A stretch of DNA of 64,000 nucleotides, taken from Treponema sp. UBA4377 (GTDB lineage Bacteria > Spirochaetota > Spirochaetia > Treponematales > Treponemataceae). The notes beneath the pieces were generated by a model. It was not told where the DNA came from. It ran no database searches and worked only from the letters and a program-made list of their open reading frames with translations. Made by a program: the position numbers and the translations under genes. The stretch covers positions 33,469 to 97,468 of the forward strand of contig DGRX01000014.1 in NCBI GenBank assembly GCA_002391235.1. Reading direction: 5' to 3'. This document shows, piece by piece, positions 34,653 through 41,534 of this stretch (positions within the stretch are counted from its first letter, which is position 1; each line of letters begins with the position of its first letter).

Positions 34653-35363
34653 ATGAGCAAAAACACAAACATCTACGAAATTTCTTATTCGCTTAAGCAG
34701 GAAAGACGGCGCTTTATACGTAACGCGGCGCTGTTCGTCATTTCGTTCTTCATTGTGATGAACGCCATTCTTGCCTTTGTGATTTGCCCAATCCAGCAGA
34801 GGTCAGCCTCGATGGAGCCAAACATTCCAAGCGGAACATGCGTTTTTGCCACTCCAATCGGAAAAAAAATCAAGCGCGGCGAGATAATCGTCATCGCGCA
34901 AAGGGAAGCGAAACTTTCGTTCAAGCAAAAAGCGATGGACGCGCTTGCCGGAGCCTTTACCTTTCAAAAATTCCGCCCTTGGTCGGACGAAAATCCCATG
35001 ATGCGCCGCGCGGTGGCCTTGCCAGGCGACACGATTTACATGAAGGACTTTATCCTTTACATCCAGCCCAAAAACGAAAGGCATTTTTTCACAGAGTTTG
35101 AGCTTAACCAAATTTCTTACAGCGTTGACATTACCGTTCCGCCTGCGGGCTGGGCGCCGGAAATCGGCGCGCGCGGCTCCTTTGACAAAATCACGCTGGG
35201 CGACGACGAATACTATGTCTTAGGCGACAACCGCCTTTCTTGCGTTGACTCCCGCCTTTTTGGAAAAATAAAGGGCCAAAAAATTAAAAAGCGGGTTTTG
35301 ATGAGCTACTATCCATTCAGCCGGCTTAAGGTTTTCTTTGCGACAAAGCAAGCTCAAAAGTGA
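34653..35363 (+). CDS. lepB: Signal peptidase I
   Basis: A 236-residue inner-membrane peptidase that removes signal peptides. One membrane anchor (24-45) precedes the catalytic domain. Ser53 in SASMEPNIPSG is the nucleophile. In box D the sequence is MRRAVALPGD (R118-R119), where the usual enzyme has Lys-Arg; the general-base Lys appears replaced by Arg. Box E reads GDNRLSCVDSRLFG, close to the normal GDNRxxSxDSR. I start at ATG 34653; a TTG at 34647 lies within the promoter. It overlaps hemW by 4 bases. Confidence 0.9.
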   Translation: MSKNTNIYEISYSLKQERRRFIRNAALFVISFFIVMNAILAFVICPIQQRSASMEPNIPSGTCVFATPIGKKIKRGEIIVIAQREAKLSFKQKAMDALAGAFTFQKFRPWSDENPMMRRAVALPGDTIYMKDFILYIQPKNERHFFTEFELNQISYSVDITVPPAGWAPEIGARGSFDKITLGDDEYYVLGDNRLSCVDSRLFGKIKGQKIKKRVLMSYYPFSRLKVFFATKQAQK

Positions 35364-36811
35364 AGCCGCCCCTTTACGTCCACATTCCCTACTGCCTCCA
35401 AAAATGCGGCTACTGCGATTTTTTTTCCGCGTCCGCGCCTTGCGTTCCGCCGGAATACGTCAGGGCCGTCGCTCGGCAGCTTGAGCATTTGGCTCGCGCG
35501 TTTTGCGTGGGGGGATGGAAGAGCGTCTACATCGGAGGCGGAAGCCCCAGCCTTTTGGGCGCGGAGGACTTGGAATTTTTATGCGAGTCCATAAAGGCCG
35601 CCGCGTTGAACAAGGCCGCGCCGCTGGATGAAAACTGCGAATGGACAATCGAGATGAATCCAGAGACAGTTTCGCGCCCGCTTTTGGAAAAGGCGGCCTC
35701 TTGCGGAATAAATAGGCTAAGCGTCGGAATCCAATGCAAGAACGACAAAGTGTTGCGCGCGATTGGACGCAGGGCGAGCGAGAGCGACATTGAGAAAGCG
35801 GCGGAACTGATAAAAAATTTTTGGCCGCATGAATGGTCGGCGGACTTGATAGCGGGCCTTCCCTTCCAGACAAAAAAAGACATCGAGCGCGACATAGATT
35901 TTGTCGAGCGGAACGGAGCCAAGCACGTCTCGCTTTACTCTCTCACGCTGGAAGACGGAACGCCGCTAAAAGGCGCGATTGACGCGGGAAAGATTCCATA
36001 CGACGAGGAGGCCGCGGAGGAACTGTGGCTTTACGGCCGAGACCTTTTGGAGGGCAAAGGCTTTGCCCAATACGAGGTCAGCAACTTTGCCCGCCCTGGC
36101 TTTGAAAGCATTCACAACGGGGCCTACTGGGCGCAAGAAAGCTATCTTGGAGCCGGAGCCGGAGCGGCCGGAACGATTTACGGAAAGCCTACAGGCTGGC
36201 GCTACACGAACGTTTTGGACGCGTCGGAGTACATAAAGTTTTGGTTGGAAGAAGCGAAAGGCTTCACTGACCTTAACGGGGGCCGCGCGAACCAAGAGGC
36301 CTCGCAAGACCAAGAGGCGCGCGGCCAGGATTGTTCGCAAGGCCTTAACGCGGGCGACGGAAATTGTTCGCAAGACCAAGAGGCGTACGGCCAGGATTGT
36401 TTGCAAGACCAAAACTGCGGCGACCAACAAAAAGGCTTCACAGACCAAAACGTCCGCGCCGCGCTCGCCTTTCCCTGCCAAATCGAAGCGCTTGACATGG
36501 CCACGCAAGAGTTTGAATATATCATGACCAACTTGCGAACCCGGCGCGGCGCGAGCGCCGCCGAATACCAAGCGCGTTACGGAGGCGACCTTGCCGCGCG
36601 GCTGGGCTGCAAAGAGTCGGCGCGCGTCCAAAACGCGGGCGGCGGAGATTGCAAGAAAGCCAAATACGCAAGCCGCCAACAAAAAGGCTTCACTGGCCAA
36701 AACGCCGGGGCGGCCGCATGGCTAACAAAAACCGAGCGCTCAGGCGACGCCTTTTACTCAATGACGCGCGAAGGCCTTTTGTTTTTAAACCGATTTTTGG
36801 AGGAATTATGA
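35360..36811 (+). CDS. hemW: HemW-like radical SAM protein with low-complexity inserts
   Basis: A 483-residue HemN/HemW-family radical SAM protein. Cluster cysteines C12, C16 and C19 lie in YCLQKCGYC. VYIGGGSPSLL, IEMNPETV, NRLSVGIQ and SADLIAGLPFQT follow. HemW is about 380 residues and inserts or protects heme rather than acting as coproporphyrinogen oxidase. Here two Gln/Asp/Gly/Asn-rich inserts at about 293-360 and 417-452, the first with an internal 40-base DNA repeat, add about 100 residues. The GTG start overlaps lepB in GTGA. Full activity cannot be judged. Confidence 0.85.
   Translation: MKPPLYVHIPYCLQKCGYCDFFSASAPCVPPEYVRAVARQLEHLARAFCVGGWKSVYIGGGSPSLLGAEDLEFLCESIKAAALNKAAPLDENCEWTIEMNPETVSRPLLEKAASCGINRLSVGIQCKNDKVLRAIGRRASESDIEKAAELIKNFWPHEWSADLIAGLPFQTKKDIERDIDFVERNGAKHVSLYSLTLEDGTPLKGAIDAGKIPYDEEAAEELWLYGRDLLEGKGFAQYEVSNFARPGFESIHNGAYWAQESYLGAGAGAAGTIYGKPTGWRYTNVLDASEYIKFWLEEAKGFTDLNGGRANQEASQDQEARGQDCSQGLNAGDGNCSQDQEAYGQDCLQDQNCGDQQKGFTDQNVRAALAFPCQIEALDMATQEFEYIMTNLRTRRGASAAEYQARYGGDLAARLGCKESARVQNAGGGDCKKAKYASRQQKGFTGQNAGAAAWLTKTERSGDAFYSMTREGLLFLNRFLEEL
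36302..36407 (+). repeat. Direct repeat in the hemW insert
   Basis: Two 40-base copies (36302-36341 and 36368-36407) differ at 3 positions and lie 66 bases apart, in frame. Short KGFTDxN-type coding repeats flank them (near 36260, 36430 and 36685). This suggests recent in-frame duplication within the gene. Confidence 0.75.
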
Positions 36812-37389
36812 AACTATTCATCTTTGACATGGGCGGCGTCGTAACGACAAACGCGTCGGAAGTCCGCGGCCGCCCCGCAGCCGCCCTTGGCGTGACGCAG
36901 GAAGAAATGGACCGCGCAACAGGCGGCCTTTTTGACCAGCTTACAATCGGAAAAATCTCAACCAAGGATTTTTGGAAAACCGTCGGAGAGCGCCTTGGAA
37001 AGAAAATCGACACGGATTATTTTCACTTGTTCTTCCACCCAGTATTGAACGATGGAACAAAAAAAATAATTTTGGGCTTGCGAAAAAAAGGCTTTCGCGT
37101 CGTTTGCGGAACAAACACAATCGAGAGCCACTACTTAAACCACATGGCGCGCGGCGACTACGCATTCTTTGACCAAACATACGCGTCGCAATTGATGGGC
37201 GCCAAAAAGCCCGACCCGCTTTTTTGGAAGCTGATTTTGGACGCCGAAAAATGCAAGCCAAGCGACGCCTTCTTTACCGACGACCTAGAGGCCAACGTCC
37301 AAGCCGCCGCCGCGCTGGGCATCCACGCCTTTCAATTTACAAACGCAAAGGACTTGCGGCGGGCGATAAAAAAATTTTTGCGCGGCTAA
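36808..37389 (+). CDS. HAD-superfamily hydrolase
   Basis: A 193-residue cytosolic HAD hydrolase. Motif I is FIFDMGGVV with the first Asp, followed by Met-Gly in place of the second Asp, as in many HAD proteins related to haloacid dehalogenase or alpha-D-glucose-1-phosphatase (YihX type). Motif II is VVCGTNT, motif III Lys lies in GAKKPDPLFW, and motif IV is FFTDDLEANVQAA. AGGA precedes ATG 36808, which overlaps the hemW stop by 4 bases. The substrate is not predictable. Confidence 0.85.
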   Translation: MKLFIFDMGGVVTTNASEVRGRPAAALGVTQEEMDRATGGLFDQLTIGKISTKDFWKTVGERLGKKIDTDYFHLFFHPVLNDGTKKIILGLRKKGFRVVCGTNTIESHYLNHMARGDYAFFDQTYASQLMGAKKPDPLFWKLILDAEKCKPSDAFFTDDLEANVQAAAALGIHAFQFTNAKDLRRAIKKFLRG

Positions 37390-37625
37390 TTAGTTTGCGC
37401 CGGCTTCCGCCTTTAGCCTGATCGCAGGAACGATTCCTCCGCCGAAGAAGCAGTTTCCAAAAAAGTTTCGTTTAGCCAAGCGCGGACGCGGCTATGCTTG
37501 TAGTTGTTTGGAAAGATTGTCTGACCGCTAAGAATCCGCTCGCCGTCCGCGCGTAAAGGGCGCCGTCGCTCCCCTTGCAATATACAAAGGCGTCGACGGC
37601 CAACGGCTCGCTCATTCTTGTAAAA
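37390..37625 (-). pseudogene. Decayed fragment of a DUF6273-type protein
   Basis: On the - strand three frames join into one family pattern. Frame 1 reads VDAFVYCKGSDGALYAR (about 37600-37552). Frame 2 reads SGQTIFPNNYKHSRVRAW and LNETFLETASSAEE. Frame 3 ends GIVPAIRLKAEAGAN and stops at 37390. I recognise the N-Y-K-x-S-x-V/I-R-x-W-L-N pattern as that of DUF6273-like proteins, often exported and multi-copy in treponemes. At least two frameshifts and missing N-terminal parts show it is dead. Confidence 0.65.
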
Positions 37626-37781
37626 GAATGCAAAGAAAAAAATCATGTCGCAATCGTAAAACTCGTTCCGTCAAACATCGGCGATTTTTACGACGTTCAA
37701 ACTGGATATCCTTCAAGGAAAAGCGGCAAAAATAAAAAACCGCTCCTTTGGGTTCGCCAAAAGAGCGGCTGTAAAAGATAG
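37575..37781 (+). pseudogene. Possible gene fragment facing the decayed DUF6273 piece
   Basis: A 68-residue + frame (TTG start) reads LILVKECKEKNHVAIVKLV, then FYDVQTGYPSRKSG and KPLLWVRQKSG. The pattern resembles C-terminal parts of small phage-type nuclease or toxin domains, but similarity is too weak to name. It overlaps the pseudogene at its start. No ribosome site is seen. It may be a remnant of a second lost gene. Confidence 0.3.
37728..37768 (-). terminator. Orphan intrinsic terminator on the - strand
   Basis: CCGCTCCTTTGG and CCAAAAGAGCGG pair (37740-37768) with a 5-base loop. On the - strand this is followed by TTTTTTATTTTT. No - strand gene lies upstream for several kilobases, so it may be left over from a lost gene, or may serve a small antisense transcript. 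Confidence 0.7.
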
Positions 37782-37913
37782 AAACGGGCGCCGTCCGTTT
37801 TTCGCGCAAGCGCGAAGCCCATTTAAGCGCGTTTTATTGGGCTATCTATATTAAAAATATAGCGCATTTTGCCAAAAAGTCAAGCGGCGCTAGAATTTTT
37901 CTTCCTACTATGT

Positions 37914-37919
37914 TATAGT
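37914..37919 (+). promoter_or_regulatory. Candidate -10 element of xseA
   Basis: TATAGT at 37914-37919 lies 7 bases before ATG 37926. The -35 is weak (TAGAAT, 17-base spacing). If used, the mRNA would be leaderless; no ribosome-binding sequence is present. Confidence 0.5.
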
Positions 37920-37925
37920 GATTCC

Positions 37926-39143
37926 ATGCCTCAAACCTTCTACCAAAGCGACACAGTTTTCACGGTAACTCAGCTTACAAACCTAATCAAGGACATGGTG
38001 GAAGGCTCGTTCCCTGAAATTGTTCTTGAGGGCGAAGTTTCAAACTACAGGCCCAGCTCAAGCGGCCACGTTTATTTTGTCATAAAGGACGCGGGAGCGC
38101 AAATCGCGGCTGTCATGTGGAAGGGAACGGCGGCGCGCTTGTCGTTCGCTCCCCGCGACGGAAACCTTGTCCGCGTAAAAGGAAAGCTTACCGTCTACCC
38201 CCAGCGCGGAAACTACCAAATCGTAATCAGCTCGATGGAATTGGCCGGAAGCGGAAACATCCTTTTGATGCTTGAGGAACGGAAGAAAAAACTCAACGCC
38301 GAAGGCCTCTTTGACGAAGCGCGAAAAAAGCCCCTTCCCGCCTTTCCTGACACAATCGGTGTGGTCACAAGCCCCACGGGCGCGGCCTTGCGCGACATTC
38401 TTCAAATCACCCGCAGGCGAAGCAAGTATGTCAACGTCATTTTGTTCCCGGCCATCGTGCAGGGCGACACTGCCGCCGCGAGCATAGCGCGTCAAATACA
38501 AACGGCCAACGACTTCAACATGTGCGACGTTTTGATTGTAGGCCGCGGCGGCGGATCCTTGGAAGACCTGCTTCCTTTTAGCGAAGAGATTGTCGTCCGC
38601 GCGGTGGCCGGCTCAAAGATTCCGGTAATAAGCGCGGTGGGCCACGAGATTGACTGGGCCATTTGCGACTTTGCCGCAGACAGGCGCGCTCCAACGCCCA
38701 GCGCCGCAGCCGAGCTTGCGGTTCCTGTCTTGGACGACGTTCTGTATTATTTTGAGCAAAAGGAAGCGGAGTTTGAGACCGAAATAAAAAACCGCCTGCA
38801 AAAATTGCGCCTTATGGTTCAGGAATTTTCGCCGGAGAATTTGGAGCTTAAATTCCGTTCCATCGAGCAGCCCTTGCTGCAGCGCTTTGACTACGCCAAG
38901 GACGACTTGACAAGCAGCATGGAAGACAGAATCAAGGACGCGCGCCAAAAGCTTGAAAAGCAAATTTTGGTTTTGGAAAACGCCAACCCTTCGGCGCTCT
39001 TGCAGCGCGGATATTCGATGGTTCGCGACGCGGCCACAGGAAAAATCATCCGCTCGGCAAGCGAGGTCGCTCAAGGCTCAAAAATAGAAATAGTTCCCGC
39101 CAAGGGAAAAATCTTTGCGACAGTCGACAGCGGCGAGATTTAG
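37926..39143 (+). CDS. xseA: Exodeoxyribonuclease VII large subunit
   Basis: A 405-residue XseA. An OB-fold domain at residues about 8-100 (FTVTQLTNLIKDMVEGSFPEIVLEGEVSNY, KDAGAQIAAVMW) precedes the catalytic region with the family motif GVVTSPTGAALRDIL, DVLIVGRGGGSLEDLL and SAVGHEIDWAICDFAADRRAPTPSAAAE. It degrades single-stranded DNA from both ends with XseB. The ATG at 37926 is chosen because upstream codons fall in the promoter region and lack similarity. Confidence 0.95.
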   Translation: MPQTFYQSDTVFTVTQLTNLIKDMVEGSFPEIVLEGEVSNYRPSSSGHVYFVIKDAGAQIAAVMWKGTAARLSFAPRDGNLVRVKGKLTVYPQRGNYQIVISSMELAGSGNILLMLEERKKKLNAEGLFDEARKKPLPAFPDTIGVVTSPTGAALRDILQITRRRSKYVNVILFPAIVQGDTAAASIARQIQTANDFNMCDVLIVGRGGGSLEDLLPFSEEIVVRAVAGSKIPVISAVGHEIDWAICDFAADRRAPTPSAAAELAVPVLDDVLYYFEQKEAEFETEIKNRLQKLRLMVQEFSPENLELKFRSIEQPLLQRFDYAKDDLTSSMEDRIKDARQKLEKQILVLENANPSALLQRGYSMVRDAATGKIIRSASEVAQGSKIEIVPAKGKIFATVDSGEI

Positions 39144-39200
39144 CGAAAGCAAAGCCGCAATCGTCGCGCGTCTTGGCCAGTTTATAATTTAGGAGCGTAT

Positions 39201-39479
39201 ATGAAAAACTTTGAAGAAAACTTGGACAGGCTTGAGGAAATCAGCCGCTCGATAAAGGATCCCAACGTAAAGCTTGAGGACGCGCTCAGCGCCTTTGAAG
39301 AGGGAATCAAGCTTGCGAAGGGCATGGAAAAAGAAATCGACAAAATCGAAGGAAAGATCCAAGTCTTGATGAACCAGCCTGTGGCAAGCGCGGGCGACAG
39401 TCCCGAATTGGACTTGTTCAGCGGAGCGGACGAATCAAGCGGCTCGGCCGGAGCGCCAACATCGGGCTTAAGGCAGTAA
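39201..39479 (+). CDS. xseB: Exodeoxyribonuclease VII small subunit
   Basis: A 92-residue XseB. The family helix-hairpin is clear: FEENLDRLEEISRSIKDPNVKLEDALSAFEEGIKLAK. The C-terminal 25 residues (SPELDLFSGADESSG and on) are a loose extension. An AGGAG sits near ATG 39201. It assembles with XseA, encoded 57 bases upstream. Confidence 0.92.
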   Translation: MKNFEENLDRLEEISRSIKDPNVKLEDALSAFEEGIKLAKGMEKEIDKIEGKIQVLMNQPVASAGDSPELDLFSGADESSGSAGAPTSGLRQ

Positions 39480-39503
39480 ACGAAAAAAGCGCGCGGCGTT
39501 TTT

Positions 39504-41534
39504 ATGGCGGAAGAAAAACAACGGCGAAAAGTTAAAATCCTCAACGCGGAAACGGCGCGGAAAATCGCGGCCGGCGAAGTCATCGACCGCCCCGCTTCGA
39601 TTGTCCGAGAACTTTTGGACAACGCCGTTGACTCAGGAGCCACTGAAATCAACGTCGAAATCGAAGGCGGCGGCATAGACAAAATCCGCGTCCAAGACAA
39701 CGGCTGCGGAATGAGCCGCGAAGACTTGGCGGTGGCCGCGCATCCGCACGCCACAAGCAAAATTTCAAGCGACACGGACTTATTGAACCTTACGACTCTT
39801 GGCTTTAGAGGCGAGGCTCTTGCCTCCATCGCCGCCGTGGCGCGCCTTACGATTTCTAGCGGCGAATGGAAAATGCGCTGCTCGATAACGGAAGACCATA
39901 TAATTGAGCCGCGCTCTCCGATAGCGGGAACGGTCGTCTCTTCCGAAAACTTGTTTGAAAATTTTCCGGCGCGCCGCCAGTTCCTAAAAAGGCCTGCAAG
40001 CGAAACAAAAATGTGCCGGCAAACTTTTTTGGAAAAAGCCCTGCCCCGCCCCGACATCGCCTTTAGGCTAAGCGTCGACGGCCAGCTTAGGAACGACTTT
40101 AGGGCCGGCCAATCCTTGCGCGAGCGCTTTTACGAGGCGCTTGGAATTCAGCAAAGCCCGGACTTGTTCTACGAAATAAAAGGAAGCGGATCTGGCTTTT
40201 CATTCAGCCTTGTTGTCGGAGACCCCTGCGTCGCGCGCCAGGACAGGAAAGACATTTACATTTACGTAAACGGACGGCGGATCGCCGAATACTCTTTGGT
40301 CCAGGCGATTGAATACGGAACGCAGGGCTATTTTCCAAACGGAACGCACCCAGCCGCCGCCCTTTTTGCTCAAGTCCAGCCCGACATGGTTGACTTTAAC
40401 ATTCACCCGGCAAAAAAAGAGGCGCGCTTTAAGGACATCGCGGGCCTGCACCACGGAGTTAGCTCCGCGCTGCGAGAGTTTTTTAGGGCGCTAAGCGTCA
40501 GGCAAATGAAATCCGGCCTTGACGGAACGGAAGAAGAGCGGCAAAACGCTTTTTCTTTTAGCCAAGAATCTTTTGAAAGCCCCAAAAGCGCGGCCTCGCT
40601 TTCCGACTTGGCCGACCTTGCCGGAGAAGGCGCAAGCCCCGCCGCTTCCTGGGCTACCCAAAAGTTCGCGGACGCCGCTTCTACGCTAGGAACGCAATCG
40701 CCCGCGCCGCAATCATACGCAAGCCAAAAAAGCGCAGGGCTTTCTGGAGCCGCGCAGTCTTGGCCAAGCGGCGCGCTTCCATCCTACGGAGCGGGACGAG
40801 CGCCCCGCATCGCCGAGCGGCCGCAAAAACTGCGCGTCGCAAGCCCCGCCTTTTCCGCCGGCCAAAACATTGCGGACGCGGCCGCTTCCTGGTCTTACGA
40901 CAAATCCGCGGCGTCTTCCGCCGGCCAGCAAGCTTATGAAAGCCAAAAAAGCGCGGCCGCCTCTTGGGCTTCCGAGCAATCCACTGACGCGGCGGGCTTT
41001 AAATACATCGGCCGCGCGTTGGGAACATTCATCATCGTGGAAAAAAACAAGGCGCTTTACTTTGTGGACCAGCACGCCGCGCACGAGCGCTATTTGTTCG
41101 ACAAAATAATGGACGGGCAAACGCAAAGGCAACCGCTCCTGGTTCCGGAAAAAATCGAGCTTGAAAGCGAGGCCGACGACCAATACATGGCGTCAATCGC
41201 GGACGAATTGAAGCGCTACGGCTTTGAATGCGAGCGTACCGGCGACGCTCAATGGGCCTTCAGCTCGTTCAACTCCCTGTGGAAGGGCGGCATAATAGAG
41301 CTTAAAAAATTGATTTTTGAAAAGCGGGTCGAGCCAAAAGAATTGATAAGAAAAATCGCCGCGATGGCCGCCTGCCGTTCCGCCGTAAAAGACGGAGACA
41401 TGATAGACGACGCGGCTGCGATTGACTTGGCAAAAAAAGCCTTCGCGCTCCCCGACCCCCACTGCCCCCACGGCCGACCATGTTGGACGGTCGTCACAAA
41501 GGACAAATTGTTTGAGCTGGTAAAGCGGACTTAG
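39504..41534 (+). CDS. mutL: DNA mismatch repair protein MutL
   Basis: A 676-residue MutL. The GHKL ATPase region includes AAGEVIDRPASIVRELLDNAVDSGA, DNGCGM and TLGFRGEALASIA. The linker (about 340-495) is Ala/Ser-rich with repeated SQKSA and ASW words. The C-terminal domain has VDQHAAHERYLFD near residue 525, matching the endonuclease metal motif except Asp for the last Glu, and the ACRSAVK and CPHGRP motifs. It therefore looks like a nicking-type MutL. MutS is not in the window. It overlaps the convergent TPR gene by 4 bases. Confidence 0.94.
   Translation: MAEEKQRRKVKILNAETARKIAAGEVIDRPASIVRELLDNAVDSGATEINVEIEGGGIDKIRVQDNGCGMSREDLAVAAHPHATSKISSDTDLLNLTTLGFRGEALASIAAVARLTISSGEWKMRCSITEDHIIEPRSPIAGTVVSSENLFENFPARRQFLKRPASETKMCRQTFLEKALPRPDIAFRLSVDGQLRNDFRAGQSLRERFYEALGIQQSPDLFYEIKGSGSGFSFSLVVGDPCVARQDRKDIYIYVNGRRIAEYSLVQAIEYGTQGYFPNGTHPAAALFAQVQPDMVDFNIHPAKKEARFKDIAGLHHGVSSALREFFRALSVRQMKSGLDGTEEERQNAFSFSQESFESPKSAASLSDLADLAGEGASPAASWATQKFADAASTLGTQSPAPQSYASQKSAGLSGAAQSWPSGALPSYGAGRAPRIAERPQKLRVASPAFSAGQNIADAAASWSYDKSAASSAGQQAYESQKSAAASWASEQSTDAAGFKYIGRALGTFIIVEKNKALYFVDQHAAHERYLFDKIMDGQTQRQPLLVPEKIELESEADDQYMASIADELKRYGFECERTGDAQWAFSSFNSLWKGGIIELKKLIFEKRVEPKELIRKIAAMAACRSAVKDGDMIDDAAAIDLAKKAFALPDPHCPHGRPCWTVVTKDKLFELVKRT

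Noticed and set aside
36302..36407. Two 40-base repeats considered as a CRISPR array
   Set aside because: Only two copies, a 26-base spacer, in frame within hemW, and no cas genes.
35966..36700. 244-residue - strand frame
   Set aside because: Antisense to hemW and follows its repeats; no start signal.
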